Of a stretch of 64,000 nt of DNA, positions 17,030-26,125 are shown in pieces. Under the pieces are notes generated by a model. It worked only from the letters and a program-made list of their open reading frames with translations. It searched no databases and was not told the origin of the DNA. Position numbers and translations under genes: made by a program. The stretch covers positions 1 through 64,000 of the forward strand of contig JAETNR010000009.1 of NCBI GenBank assembly GCA_021772055.1. The letters are read 5' to 3'. The number at the start of each line of letters is the position of its first letter. Position 1 is the first letter of the stretch. This stretch comes from Blautia sp. Lineage in GTDB: Bacteria; Bacillota; Clostridia; Lachnospirales; Lachnospiraceae.

Positions 17030-18112
17030 GTGAAATGTCCTAAGTGCCATGCAGAAGTGAAGGACGGGTCACTGTATTGTGATAAATGCCTGGCGGAAAT
17101 TCCCTGGGTGAAGGAATTTAATTCCGTTGAAACGCTGATGGAAAAAAAGAAACTGGAAGAGCCAAAGCAGAGCTTTTCGTTTATTAAGAAAGAACCGGCG
17201 GTTCGTTTCCCAAAGCTTTTGGTCAGCAGAAGGAAAGGTGTGCTTCTCTGTGCCCTGATACTGGTGCTGGGGATTCTGATGTTCAGGCAGCTTCATACGT
17301 TTTCTGCACTTTATCATAGGGCAGAGCAGGCATACCAAAGCGGAGAGTATGAGAATGCTCTTTCTCTGGCAGAGCAGGCACTGGACAAAAAGCCCGAACA
17401 TCTGCGTGTGAATCTTCTCCGCGCCAAGATTCTGGAGGCAGAAGGGGACGTTTCATCGGCAATCCTGGTAATGCAGCCGGTTATTAAGAAATTTCCGGAT
17501 AGTGCGCCCGTTTACCAGATGCTCCTTCGGCTTTTAAGCCACGAAAACCGTACCCGGGAGATCAAAAAACTGCTGTCAGAATGTGAAAGCCCGGAGGTTC
17601 TTGAAGTATGCAGGGAATATATAGCAGAACCGCCCAATGCCAGTCTCTTATCCGGAACCTATACGACGGAGCAGACGGTAGAACTCACGGCAGAGGGAGA
17701 AACGATTTATTATACCATGGATGGAAAGAATCCTACGGAAAAAAGTCTTGTCTATTCCGGGCCTATTCCTCTCATGGAAGGGAGCACCACCTTAAAGGCG
17801 ATGGCAGTCAATGCGCTGGGGATTCCCAGTGATGTGGTATCCTGGGATTATATCCTGGTTTACGGGGTACCTGCTCCTCCCAAGATCTATCCGGAGGATG
17901 GCAATTATTATAAAAAAACAGAGATAGAACTGGAGGTTCCGGATGGATGCATTGCATATTATGCATTTGATGAGATCCCCACAGTGAACAGCACACAATA
18001 CCAGAATCCTATTTCCATGCCGGAGGGATATCATGACTTTTATGCTATTTTAGAGGCAGCCAATGGAGAAGTGAGCGAAGCTGCTCACAGGGAATACTAT
18101 CTGGAATACTAA
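17030..18112 (+). CDS. Zinc-ribbon, TPR and chitobiase-C-like membrane protein
   Basis: A 360-residue protein of unknown function. It starts with a zinc ribbon (CPKCHAEV, then CDKC), has one transmembrane helix (about 70-87, [14 protein letters not shown]), then TPR-like helices (about 95-190), and two beta-sandwich repeats resembling chitobiase C-terminal modules ([34 protein letters not shown]). This predicts a cytoplasmic zinc ribbon and extracellular binding modules. GTG 17030 is preferred: GGAAGGAA (17013-17020) abuts the alternative GTG at 17021. It sits between ftsK and rlmH with short gaps. Confidence 0.75.
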   Translation: MKCPKCHAEVKDGSLYCDKCLAEIPWVKEFNSVETLMEKKKLEEPKQSFSFIKKEPAVRFPKLLVSRRKGVLLCALILVLGILMFRQLHTFSALYHRAEQAYQSGEYENALSLAEQALDKKPEHLRVNLLRAKILEAEGDVSSAILVMQPVIKKFPDSAPVYQMLLRLLSHENRTREIKKLLSECESPEVLEVCREYIAEPPNASLLSGTYTTEQTVELTAEGETIYYTMDGKNPTEKSLVYSGPIPLMEGSTTLKAMAVNALGIPSDVVSWDYILVYGVPAPPKIYPEDGNYYKKTEIELEVPDGCIAYYAFDEIPTVNSTQYQNPISMPEGYHDFYAILEAANGEVSEAAHREYYLEY

Positions 18113-18134
18113 AATAAAGGAAACAGAAACTTTC

Positions 18135-18614
18135 ATGGAAATCCGTATTTTGACTGTAGGAAAGATCAAAGAGAAATATTTAATTGACGGAATCAGCGAA
18201 TATGCAAAACGTCTCAGCCGATACTGCCGCCTGACTTTTTGCCAGGTTGCTGATGAGAAAACGCCGGATAGGGCGTCAGAGGCCGAAAACCGTCAGATCA
18301 GGGAAACTGAGGGAGAACGTCTTATGAAGCATATTCGAGAACAGGATTATGTGATCGCCCTTGCTATTGACGGCAAAATGCTGGACTCCGTAGAGCTTTC
18401 CCAAATGATCGGAAAGCTTGGGCTTAATGGAGTAAGCTCCGTGGCTTTCGTGATCGGGGGATCTTTGGGACTGAGTGACAAGATTCTTGCCAGGGCAGAT
18501 TATAAGCTGAGTTTTTCTAAAATGACCTTTCCGCATCAGCTGATGCAGATGATTCTTTTAGAACAGATCTACAGAGGTTACCGGATACTGCATCATGAGC
18601 CGTACCACAAATAA
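18135..18614 (+). CDS. rlmH: 23S rRNA (pseudouridine1915-N3)-methyltransferase RlmH
   Basis: A 159-residue SPOUT methyltransferase that methylates pseudouridine 1915 of helix 69 of 23S rRNA. The family features are the start [16 protein letters not shown], the glycine-rich SAM knot [11 protein letters not shown], and the C-terminal [22 protein letters not shown] ending in HHEPYHK. Length is exactly that of Bacillus and E. coli homologues. The ATG lies 22 nt after the preceding stop, with AAAGGAAA upstream. Confidence 0.97.
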   Translation: MEIRILTVGKIKEKYLIDGISEYAKRLSRYCRLTFCQVADEKTPDRASEAENRQIRETEGERLMKHIREQDYVIALAIDGKMLDSVELSQMIGKLGLNGVSSVAFVIGGSLGLSDKILARADYKLSFSKMTFPHQLMQMILLEQIYRGYRILHHEPYHK

Positions 18615-18650
18615 AAATGGGAATTTTGGAAGAAAGGGTTGGAAAATTTT

Positions 18651-19826
18651 ATGCAATCAAATATACGGGAGAAATTGTTCGGGAGTATGTCAGAAGAGCA
18701 GGAGAGCAGATATATCCTGACAGTTGCGGAACGTATACTTCGGTGTGACGGATATCTCCTCTGGGTGATCATTGGCGTACAGGCCTTTAATCTTTTATAT
18801 GCATTGATTTATACAAATGGAAAACTGCATAGTGTTTCAAGCAGGGTGTATTCGTCTCTTTATCTGTTTTTGATGCTGCTGTCTGTAATTGGGCTGTTTT
18901 TACACAGATATCTTAAGAAAAATCTTCCTGCCAAGGCAATGCTCACAGTCCGGCTGCAGGTTATTTATGGATTCCTTCTTATCTTGTGGGGAGCCTGTAC
19001 CACTGCGTATGACCAGAGGGTGTCAGACAATGTAACGGTTTATCTGATCGTGGCTTTTACGGTCTCGGTATTGGTTTATATGACTCCCGGACAGGCTGCT
19101 GTGTCTTTTGTAACGGTACAGATTTTTTTGTTTCTGGCGATCCCCGCATTTCAGACGGACTCCACAAGGCTGCATGGGGTTTTGCTCAACACGGTGGTTA
19201 TGACCTTGCTGTCTTTTTTGATCGCTGTTTATCGCTATTCCAATTACCGGAAAGGCTATTTGATACACCAGGAAATGCTGGAAAAGAACCGGATACTGAA
19301 CGAGGCTGCAAACCATGATTCCCTTACAGGACTTTACAACAGAAGATTTCTGAACGGACAGATGGATGAAATTTACCGGTATTGCGCCAGAAACCAAAGA
19401 ACTATGACGATTATGATGATGGATATCGATTCTTTTAAGAACTATAACGATACCTATGGGCATCAGCAGGGGGATGAGTGCCTGCGCAGAATGACATGGC
19501 GTCTTTTGCAGGAAATGGACCCGAAGCAGGAGTATCTGATCCGCTACGGTGGAGAGGAATTCCTTTATGTGGGAACAAATCTGGATCATAAAACTGCACA
19601 GGAAAAAGCGGAAGAATTTACGAAGGTTATCCGGGATCTGATCATCGGACCATCGGAGAAGGATCCGCGAAACATTACCATTAGCATCGGTCTGTTTACA
19701 GAAATCCCTTCCATGGAAATGGCAGAGGATAAGGAGTGGATCAACTCCGTTGCCAGGGCAGACAGTGCTTTGTATGAGGCAAAAAAATCCGGAAAAGATC
19801 AATGGATCGATTTTTCTGTACAGTAA
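18651..19826 (+). CDS. Membrane-anchored diguanylate cyclase (GGDEF)
   Basis: A 391-residue protein with about six hydrophobic segments (35-205, similar to a 7TM/MASE-like sensor) followed by a GGDEF domain (about 225-390). The active-site loop is RYGGEEFLYV and the first metal-site strand is MMDIDSFKNYNDTYGH, so it should make cyclic-di-GMP. There is no RxxD inhibitory site five residues before GGEEF. ATG 18651 is chosen; the TTG at 18639 touches the GAAAGGG element. No obvious effector is nearby. Confidence 0.88.
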   Translation: MQSNIREKLFGSMSEEQESRYILTVAERILRCDGYLLWVIIGVQAFNLLYALIYTNGKLHSVSSRVYSSLYLFLMLLSVIGLFLHRYLKKNLPAKAMLTVRLQVIYGFLLILWGACTTAYDQRVSDNVTVYLIVAFTVSVLVYMTPGQAAVSFVTVQIFLFLAIPAFQTDSTRLHGVLLNTVVMTLLSFLIAVYRYSNYRKGYLIHQEMLEKNRILNEAANHDSLTGLYNRRFLNGQMDEIYRYCARNQRTMTIMMMDIDSFKNYNDTYGHQQGDECLRRMTWRLLQEMDPKQEYLIRYGGEEFLYVGTNLDHKTAQEKAEEFTKVIRDLIIGPSEKDPRNITISIGLFTEIPSMEMAEDKEWINSVARADSALYEAKKSGKDQWIDFSVQ

Positions 19827-19845
19827 GATGATTTTAGGCTATAAT
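19817..19845 (+). promoter_or_regulatory. Promoter of the cupin gene
   Basis: TATAAT at 19840-19845 with a weak TGTACA -35 at 19817-19822, 17-nt spacer. It overlaps the end of the diguanylate cyclase gene. Confidence 0.5.
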
Positions 19846-19890
19846 GATTTCATAAAAGAAAAATGAGAATCTTTCATAAAGGAGATAAAA

Positions 19891-20217
19891 ATGAAGACAG
19901 AACGAATTGAGAATATGTGCGGCGGCAATGGTCATGTGATTATAAAACATATCCTGGATGAAGCGGAAATGAAGGGAAAATGCAGACTTTATGCCCAGGT
20001 AACCATAGAACCGGGATGTTCATTGGGATACCATGAGCACCATGGGGAAAGTGAGATTTATTATATTCTTTCCGGGTCGGGAATTTACAGCGATAATGGA
20101 GAACTGCGCATGGTAAAAGCAGGGGAGAAAACCGTGACACCTGACGGAAAAGGCCATGCACTTTCCAATTCCGGAAATGAAGATCTTGTATTTATGGCTT
20201 TGATCATTAAAGACTGA
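19891..20217 (+). CDS. Small cupin-domain protein
   Basis: A 108-residue single-domain cupin. The metal-site pattern is visible: G-Y-HEHHGESEIYYILSG (motif 1) and GKGHALSNSGNEDLVFMALI (motif 2). Small cupins of this type bind a metal or sugar and serve as isomerases, dioxygenases or sensors; the substrate cannot be inferred. AAAGGAGAT precedes the ATG. Its own promoter suggests independent expression, with dus following after 17 nt. Confidence 0.85.
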   Translation: MKTERIENMCGGNGHVIIKHILDEAEMKGKCRLYAQVTIEPGCSLGYHEHHGESEIYYILSGSGIYSDNGELRMVKAGEKTVTPDGKGHALSNSGNEDLVFMALIIKD

Positions 20218-20234
20218 TTAAGAGAGTTTCTGCG

Positions 20235-21182
20235 ATGAAGGACTACATGGCTCCCATGGAGGGAATTACCAATTGCATTTTCCGGAATGCATACCATCAG
20301 TTTTTTCACCCTATGGACAAGTATTTTACGCCTTTTATTTCTGCCAAGCCGGATAAACGCCTGAGCGCCAAAGAGATTCGGGAGGTGCATCCCGAGACGA
20401 ACCGTGGATTGAAAGTGGTTCCTCAGATTCTGACCAACAATGGGGCTGATTTTATGCAGACAGCCAGAATTCTGAAAGAATATGGACATAGAGAGATCAA
20501 CCTGAATCTTGGCTGCCCCTCCGGTACCGTAACAGCCAAAGGAAAAGGCTCCGGATTTTTGAAAGAACCATATCTTCTGGAAAAATTTCTGGATACGATT
20601 ACAGAAGGTCTGGAAAAAGAGGGAATGCAGCTTTCCGTCAAGACCCGTATCGGAACCAGCGATGAGGAGGACTGGGGGCTTCTTCTTGAAATTTTTGGCC
20701 GCTATCCCCTTACGGAACTGATCGTCCATCCCAGGATCCAGAAGGATTTTTATAAGGGACCTTTGCGCCTGGATGCTTTTGGAATGGCCTTGGATGCCAT
20801 ACAGGTTCCTCTTGGCTATAATGGAGATTTGTTCAGCCCAAAGGACTGTCACGCAGTCATGGAACGCTTCCCGGAAACGAAGATCCTGATGTACGGAAGG
20901 GGATTGATTGTAAATCCCGGACTGGTCAGCGAAATCCGTGACGGAAAGAAGTTAGAGAAAGAGATTTTCCGAAAGTTTCATGATAAAATTTATGAGGATT
21001 ACAGGGAACTGCTTGGGGATGAGCGGAATGTGCTGTTCCGCATGAAGGAATTGTGGAGCTATTTTGCCGGGAGTTTTTCCAATGCAGCAAAATATGCGAA
21101 GAAGATCAAAAAAGCCCAGCATTTTACCAGCTATGAGGCTGCTGTATCTACGCTTTTTCGTGAGCAGGAGTTGATTGTATAA
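20235..21182 (+). CDS. tRNA-dihydrouridine synthase family protein
   Basis: A 315-residue FMN enzyme that reduces uridines in tRNA using NAD(P)H. The start MAPMEGITNCIFRNAYHQ, the catalytic loop INLNLGCPSGTVTAKGKGSG with its Cys, the KTRIG strand and the phosphate loop MYGRGLIVNPGL are all present. It is shorter and more divergent than the classical DusB, so the exact tRNA position is uncertain. It ends just before a hairpin with a T-run that precedes yqfC. Confidence 0.88.
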   Translation: MKDYMAPMEGITNCIFRNAYHQFFHPMDKYFTPFISAKPDKRLSAKEIREVHPETNRGLKVVPQILTNNGADFMQTARILKEYGHREINLNLGCPSGTVTAKGKGSGFLKEPYLLEKFLDTITEGLEKEGMQLSVKTRIGTSDEEDWGLLLEIFGRYPLTELIVHPRIQKDFYKGPLRLDAFGMALDAIQVPLGYNGDLFSPKDCHAVMERFPETKILMYGRGLIVNPGLVSEIRDGKKLEKEIFRKFHDKIYEDYRELLGDERNVLFRMKELWSYFAGSFSNAAKYAKKIKKAQHFTSYEAAVSTLFREQELIV

Positions 21183-21240
21183 GGAAACAGAAGAAGAACT
21201 TTGGGATTGTTTCACAGATGGGACATACATAAGAGAGATT

Positions 21241-21282
21241 CCTGCGGCATAGATTAGGAATAAAAGCCGCGGGGATTTTTTT
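21241..21282 (+). terminator. Terminator-like hairpin overlapping the yqfC ribosome site
   Basis: CCTGCGGC (21241-21248) pairs imperfectly with GCCGCGGGG (21266-21274), followed by T7 ending at the yqfC ATG (21283). The right arm is also the only Shine-Dalgarno candidate for yqfC. CATACATA at 21224-21231 resembles a sigma-E -10 box. Confidence 0.5.
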
Positions 21283-21558
21283 ATGAAAAAAAACGGCCAA
21301 TATAAGGAGATGCTGGTGAATGCAATGGAAGTGCCAGGGGATCTGGCTTACCGGGATGCAATCCTCACTGTTACCGGAAAAAATCTGGCAGTGATTGAAA
21401 ACTACCGCGGTATCCTGCGCTACACCGGGGAAGAAATTATTGTCCTGACCTATAGAGGAAGGCTGACCATCTGCGGAAAGCATTTGGAAATCCCCTGTTT
21501 TACCAGGGAGGAAATGCAGGTTCGGGGGTGCATTTCCCAGATTTCTCTGGAACAGTAG
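21283..21558 (+). CDS. yqfC: Sporulation protein YqfC (YabP/YqfC family)
   Basis: A 91-residue YabP/YqfC fold protein: GDLAYRDAILTVTGKNLAVIENYRGIL followed by LTYRGRLTICGKHLEI. In Bacillus yqfC and yqfD are sigma-E dependent mother-cell genes located before phoH, and the same order is seen here, which makes the call firm. Molecular role is unknown. The gap to yqfD is 12 nt. The start is immediately downstream of a T-rich stretch and a hairpin, so initiation may depend on RNA folding. Confidence 0.9.
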   Translation: MKKNGQYKEMLVNAMEVPGDLAYRDAILTVTGKNLAVIENYRGILRYTGEEIIVLTYRGRLTICGKHLEIPCFTREEMQVRGCISQISLEQ

Positions 21559-21570
21559 GAAGGAGGTTCT

Positions 21571-22791
21571 ATGGAAAAATTCCTGAAATTCCTTTCCGGA
21601 TATGTAAAGCTTCTGATATGTGGAGAACAGTGTGAACGCTTTTTAAATCTTTGCCGTACCAGAGGGATTTCCATCAGAAAGATATGCCGCAGGGGAGAAG
21701 AAGAAATGGTATGCGTCATGTCTGTCCGGGATTTTTTTTGTCTTAAGCCCATTCGAAACAAAACAGGGGTACATATTCATGTGCTGGAAAAGCGCGGGAT
21801 GCCCTTCTTTTTTTTGCACAGTAAAAAAAGAAAGGCTTTTTTTGCAGGAATTTTGCTTTGCTTTTGTCTTATGGTGATATTGTCCGGCAAAATCTGGAAT
21901 ATTCATATTGAGGGAAATCTAAGAAACACCACACCGGAAATTCTGGAATTCCTGGAGGAGCAGGGGATTGTCCACGGAATCGCCAAGGGGAAGATCAACT
22001 GCGGCAATCTGGCTGCTGCGATCCGGCGGCAGTATCCGGAAATTACCTGGGTTTCCGCACGAATAGAAGGTACACGCCTGATCCTGACCATACAGGAAGA
22101 GGAGATCAGACAGGAAGATTCCAAAGAAGAGCTGTCTCCCTGCAGCTTAACTGCTGATGCGGAGGGAAGGATCGTAAAAATCATTACCCGCAGAGGCATT
22201 CCTCTTGTAAAACAGGGCGATGTATGCAAAAAAGGGGACGTTCTGGTATTGGGGCGTCTGGAGATCCTGAACGACAGCCAGGAGGTGGTACGGTATGAAT
22301 ACGTCCATGCAGACGCAGATATTTATGTGGAGTATGAGCTGGCTTATTATAAAGAATTTCCGCTGAATTATATAAAAGAGATTCCTTCCGGGAATGCGCG
22401 GTCCGACTATCGGATTCGAATCGGCAATTGGATCTTTTCTACAGGAAAAAAGGCAGAAGAGGGATGGACGAGAATCCTTAGCGAGAGTCCCTTACGAATT
22501 ACAGAGAATTTTACGCTTCCTGTTTTCTTAGGGAAAATAACTTCCGGGAAAATGCAGAAGGCGGAGGCAATTTACTCAAAAGAAGAGGCGAAGGCCCTTG
22601 CCATAGAGGAGCTTCAGGAATATGAAAAAAATTTAATGGAAAAGGGGCTTCAAATCTCTGCAAATAATGTTAAAATAGAGACAAATTATAAATCCTGCGT
22701 AGCCAGAGGGTATTTCACTGTAATTGAAAAAACAGGAAAGGAAACTTCTGTGGAAGTGCAGGAGGAACCACCGGAAAATCCTGCCGGGTAA
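21571..22791 (+). CDS. yqfD: Sporulation protein YqfD
   Basis: A 406-residue protein of the YqfD family: an N-terminal domain (1-85), one membrane helix (about 90-107, AGILLCFCLMVILSGKI), and a large outside domain that starts with a POTRA-like segment (IWNIHIEGNLRNTTPEILEFL). Essential or important for sporulation in Bacillus through an unknown mechanism; probably part of the mother-cell membrane machinery. Start ATG follows AAGGAGG. Confidence 0.93.
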   Translation: MEKFLKFLSGYVKLLICGEQCERFLNLCRTRGISIRKICRRGEEEMVCVMSVRDFFCLKPIRNKTGVHIHVLEKRGMPFFFLHSKKRKAFFAGILLCFCLMVILSGKIWNIHIEGNLRNTTPEILEFLEEQGIVHGIAKGKINCGNLAAAIRRQYPEITWVSARIEGTRLILTIQEEEIRQEDSKEELSPCSLTADAEGRIVKIITRRGIPLVKQGDVCKKGDVLVLGRLEILNDSQEVVRYEYVHADADIYVEYELAYYKEFPLNYIKEIPSGNARSDYRIRIGNWIFSTGKKAEEGWTRILSESPLRITENFTLPVFLGKITSGKMQKAEAIYSKEEAKALAIEELQEYEKNLMEKGLQISANNVKIETNYKSCVARGYFTVIEKTGKETSVEVQEEPPENPAG

Positions 22792-22836
22792 GAGGGGATT
22801 TTCCGGATGATACAGAAGAGTAGAGGGAATTCAGAA

Positions 22837-23424
22837 ATGAATATAGAAAAATTTAACGAATTTATTTCCCAGTATCCTATTTATGAATATCGGATTCTGG
22901 ATACCCGGGACATTTTTGTCAGAGAACGGGTGCGCACGATCTGCAGGACGGAGTGTCAGCGCTACGGTTCTACCTGGGCATGTCCTCCTGCAGTGGGGGC
23001 GCTGGAAGAATGTGAAGCGAAGATTAAAAGCTACACGAATGCAGTCTTCTTCTCCAGTGTGGCGGAGGTTTCTGACATTTTAAATATGGAGGAGATGCTT
23101 TCTACAAGACGGGCGCATGAAGACCTGACTACGGAAGTAGGAAATTATCTGAAAGGCGAGGGGTATGAAGTTTATATTCTCTCTGCGGAATCCTGCGATA
23201 TCTGCGAGAACTGCAGCTATCAGGAGGGCAAGCCGTGCAGGCATCCTGACCGGATGCATCCCTGCCTGGAAAGTCATGGTGTTGTGGCGAATGAGATCGT
23301 AGAACGTGAATCCATGGAATATAATCTGGGAGGAAATACCATTCTCTGGTTTTCCATGGTGCTTTTCCGGGAGAAGGTGCCTGGCAAGAGTATTTGCCAT
23401 TCCCCTGAAAAAGTGCTAGAATAA
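22837..23424 (+). CDS. DUF2284 cysteine-rich metal-binding protein
   Basis: A 195-residue protein with many cysteines: CRTECQRYGSTWACPP in the N-terminal half and CDICENCSYQEGKPCRHP and MHPCLES in the second half, typical of DUF2284 predicted metal-binding (probably iron-sulfur) proteins. Function unknown. ATG 22837 has AGAGGG 9 nt upstream; an ATG at 22807 has a comparable AGGGG, so the start is ambiguous. It interrupts the yqfD-phoH pair that is adjacent in many Firmicutes. Confidence 0.8.
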   Translation: MNIEKFNEFISQYPIYEYRILDTRDIFVRERVRTICRTECQRYGSTWACPPAVGALEECEAKIKSYTNAVFFSSVAEVSDILNMEEMLSTRRAHEDLTTEVGNYLKGEGYEVYILSAESCDICENCSYQEGKPCRHPDRMHPCLESHGVVANEIVERESMEYNLGGNTILWFSMVLFREKVPGKSICHSPEKVLE

Positions 23425-23437
23425 AAAACAGGATTAT

Positions 23438-23455
23438 ACCTGTCCGCTGACAGGT
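23438..23455. repeat. 7-bp hairpin ahead of phoH
   Basis: ACCTGTC and GACAGGT flank a CGCT tetraloop, 24 nt before the phoH start. No T-run follows, so it is more likely a 5' leader structure or operator than a terminator. Confidence 0.4.
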
Positions 23456-23478
23456 AGCACAAGAAAGGACATTAGAGA

Positions 23479-24492
23479 ATGGCTAATATTATGGAATTGC
23501 ACGCTGATGTGCCTGCCAGTCTGGAGGGAAACGTATTTGGCCAGTTTGATGAGCATCTGAAGCTGATCGAGCGGACGTTAAACGTTACCCTGATCTCCAG
23601 GGACGGCTCTTTAAAGATTCTGGGAACGGAGCAGAGTGCATCTCAAGCGAAAAAACTGATAGAAGAACTGATCACCCTTGCAAAAAGGGGAAACACCATC
23701 ACAAAGCAAAATGTCAATTATGCCCTGTCCCTGGCGCTGGAACAGCAGAGCCAGGTGCTGACCGAAATTGATAAAGATTTTATCTGCAATACGATCCAGG
23801 GAAGACCCATTAAGCCCAAGACCCTTGGGCAGAAGGAATATGTGGACCAGATCCGGAAGAAAATGATCGTATTTGGCGTAGGACCTGCAGGAACCGGAAA
23901 AACATATCTGGCCATGGCAATGGCGGTCACTGCTTTTCGGAATGAGGAAGTCAGCAGAATCATTCTGACAAGGCCTGCCATTGAAGCAGGAGAGAAGCTG
24001 GGCTTCTTGCCGGGTGATCTGCAGAGTAAGGTAGACCCTTATCTTCGGCCTCTCTATGATGCACTTTATCAGATCATGGGGGCGGACAGTTTTGCCAAAA
24101 ATATGGAGAGAGGGCTTATTGAGGTTGCACCTCTTGCGTATATGCGCGGACGTACTTTGGACAATGCTTTTATTATTCTGGATGAGGCACAGAACACCAC
24201 ACCTGCGCAGATGAAAATGTTCCTGACCCGTATTGGGTTTGGTTCGAAGGTGATTATAACGGGCGATGCTTCCCAGAAGGATCTTCCAAGGGATGCCATA
24301 TCCGGTCTGGACGTGGCACTGAAGGTGCTGAAAAAGATTGACGATATAGGATTCTGCCAGCTTACCAGCAAAGACGTGGTGCGTCATCCTCTGGTACAGC
24401 AGATTGTACAGGCCTATGAGACCTATGAGAAAAAACAGAAGCCGGCGGCAGTTCCAAGACGCGGAAACCGCCGCAGTAAGGAGAATGCATGA
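23479..24492 (+). CDS. PhoH-family ATPase (PhoH-like)
   Basis: A 337-residue protein with an N-terminal KH-like RNA-binding region (1-100) and a PhoH ATPase domain: Walker A GPAGTGKTYLAM, Walker B FIILDEAQNTT, and GDASQKDLP. PhoH proteins pair genetically with YbeY and are associated with ribosome/RNA quality control. The stop overlaps ybeY by 4 nt (ATGA). The order yqfC-yqfD-phoH-ybeY is conserved in spore formers. Confidence 0.93.
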   Translation: MANIMELHADVPASLEGNVFGQFDEHLKLIERTLNVTLISRDGSLKILGTEQSASQAKKLIEELITLAKRGNTITKQNVNYALSLALEQQSQVLTEIDKDFICNTIQGRPIKPKTLGQKEYVDQIRKKMIVFGVGPAGTGKTYLAMAMAVTAFRNEEVSRIILTRPAIEAGEKLGFLPGDLQSKVDPYLRPLYDALYQIMGADSFAKNMERGLIEVAPLAYMRGRTLDNAFIILDEAQNTTPAQMKMFLTRIGFGSKVIITGDASQKDLPRDAISGLDVALKVLKKIDDIGFCQLTSKDVVRHPLVQQIVQAYETYEKKQKPAAVPRRGNRRSKENA

Positions 24493-24983
24493 CATTACAG
24501 TTTGAGTGTGAAACAGACCTGGATCTCGGGATTGACTGCGCAAGCCTTGCAAAAGAGGTGGCAGAGAAAGTTTTGGAAATGGAAGGGTGCCCCTATGAGA
24601 CATCGGTCAATCTGGTTTTGACGGATAATGAAGAAATTAAGCGGGTAAATACAGAGTTCCGGAACATTCTGGCTCCTACGGATGTACTGTCCTTTCCGAT
24701 GATTCCCTTTGAAAAACCGGCAGATTATCATATCGTAGAGGATGATGATTCTTATTTTGACCTGGATACAGACGAGCTTCTTCTGGGAGATATTATGATC
24801 TCCGCAGAGAAGGCAGCGGCTCAGGCAAAGGAATACGGACACAGCGTGAAGCGGGAATTCTGTTTTCTGGTAGCCCACAGTATGCTCCATCTTTTAGGAT
24901 ATGACCATATGACAAAAGAAGAGGCTGAGATTATGGAACAAAAACAAGCGGATGCATTGGAGGAACTGGGGATTACACGCTAA
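24489..24983 (+). CDS. ybeY: Endoribonuclease YbeY
   Basis: A 164-residue zinc-dependent RNase involved in 16S rRNA 3'-end maturation and ribosome quality control. The zinc motif HSMLHLLGYDHM (H-x3-H-x5-H) is intact, and LAPTDVLSFPM precedes it as in the family. Translation is coupled to phoH by a 4-nt overlap. Length is normal. Confidence 0.97.
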   Translation: MTLQFECETDLDLGIDCASLAKEVAEKVLEMEGCPYETSVNLVLTDNEEIKRVNTEFRNILAPTDVLSFPMIPFEKPADYHIVEDDDSYFDLDTDELLLGDIMISAEKAAAQAKEYGHSVKREFCFLVAHSMLHLLGYDHMTKEEAEIMEQKQADALEELGITR

Positions 24984-24990
24984 GGAGGTC

Positions 24991-25017
24991 TATGGTTTAG
25001 ACTACTGTCAGACCATA
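24991..25017. repeat. Short inverted repeat ahead of the DUF3048 gene
   Basis: TATGGT (24991-24996) and ACCATA (25012-25017) form the ends of an imperfect stem. It sits between an AAGGAGG at 24982-24988 that serves no real gene and the true ribosome site of the next gene. Confidence 0.35.
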
Positions 25018-25033
25018 ACACAGGAGGTACTTT

Positions 25034-26089
25034 ATGAGAAAAAAATATGTTGGTATCATTTTGGCAGCAGCATTGCTGGGAAGCAGCATGTCCGGCTCCT
25101 TTAACGTCTTTGCAGAGGAACAGTCTCCGGTGCAGATGGAGGCATCAGACAGCGGGAAAGGGACAAGCGAGACAGTACAAAGCTATCTGACAGGAGAACA
25201 GATTGCCTCGTCCATCGGGCGCAGAAGACCCGTTGCGGTAATGCTTGGAAACAGTCAGACCGCCTGCCCTCAAAGCGGAATCGGCAGTGCCGGTATCATT
25301 TACGAGGCTCCGGTGGAAGGAAATATGACCAGGCTTATGGGAATCTTTGAAAATTACGATTCCCTGGAGAAGATTGGCTCTGTCAGGAGCTGCCGTGATT
25401 ATTATCTCTTTTATGCCAATGAATTTGATGCGGTTTATGCCCATTTCGGCCAGGCAGTTTATGCACTGCAGTATCTGGACCAGCACCTTGTGGATAATCT
25501 GAACGGGCTGAATCTTGACGGAAGCGTTTATTTTCGGACTTCAGACAGGCAGGCACCTCACAATGCTTATGCAAGCGGAGAGACCCTTAAGCAGGGAATT
25601 CAGTCCTTTGGATACCGTCAGGAATATAAGGACGGGTATACAGGGCATTATCAGTTTGCTGTGGAAGGGACAGAAACCCTCCCGGAAGGAGGAACGGCTG
25701 CCAATATCGTACATCTGGACTGCTATGGAGATAACCGTCCATGGTTTGAATATGATGGAAATACGAAGAAATACAACCGTTTTCAGTTTGGCGGTCCGCA
25801 GGTAGATGAACTTACCCAGGAACAGCTTTCCTGCGATAATATTATTTTGCAGTACTCGGATTACCAGATGTACGATACAAACGGATATCTGAATGTAAAT
25901 CCCACATCCGGCGGAGCAGGGAAATATATCACCAGGGGAAAAGCCGTGGATATTCGCTGGGAAAAGGATTCGGAGTGGGGAATTACCCGTTATTATGATT
26001 CCAATGGTCAGGAGATCCGGTTAAACACTGGAAAAACATGGGTGGAAATTGTTCTGAATGACAAAATTACTTCCGTAACTTACCAGTAG
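25034..26089 (+). CDS. Secreted DUF3048 (YerB-like) protein
   Basis: A 351-residue exported protein. The first 27 residues form a Sec signal peptide (basic start, hydrophobic core, cleavage near VFAEE). The body matches DUF3048/YerB: GRRRPVAVMLGNSQTACPQSGI, IYEAPVEGNMTRLMGIF, GSVRSCRDYYLFYANEFDA, and a C-terminal half with the GKTWVEIV strand. Unlike Bacillus YerB it has no lipobox cysteine, so it should be released rather than lipid-anchored. AGGAGGT precedes the ATG. The biochemical role is unknown. Confidence 0.88.
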   Translation: MRKKYVGIILAAALLGSSMSGSFNVFAEEQSPVQMEASDSGKGTSETVQSYLTGEQIASSIGRRRPVAVMLGNSQTACPQSGIGSAGIIYEAPVEGNMTRLMGIFENYDSLEKIGSVRSCRDYYLFYANEFDAVYAHFGQAVYALQYLDQHLVDNLNGLNLDGSVYFRTSDRQAPHNAYASGETLKQGIQSFGYRQEYKDGYTGHYQFAVEGTETLPEGGTAANIVHLDCYGDNRPWFEYDGNTKKYNRFQFGGPQVDELTQEQLSCDNIILQYSDYQMYDTNGYLNVNPTSGGAGKYITRGKAVDIRWEKDSEWGITRYYDSNGQEIRLNTGKTWVEIVLNDKITSVTYQ

Positions 26090-26096
26090 GATTTCC

Positions 26097-26125
26097 GTAT
26101 AAACGAATGATGAACGCTGATACTA
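26097..26125 (+). promoter_or_regulatory. Possible forespore (sigma-G/F-like) promoter
   Basis: GTATA (26097-26101), 17 nt, then GATACTA (26119-26125), loosely like the sigma-G pattern. Supported mainly by the BofC-like product downstream; no sigma-A promoter is evident here. Confidence 0.25.

Noticed and set aside
24982-24999. AAGGAGG followed by ATG GTT TAG as a leader peptide
   Set aside because: A two-codon frame with no further support; more likely chance or a remnant.
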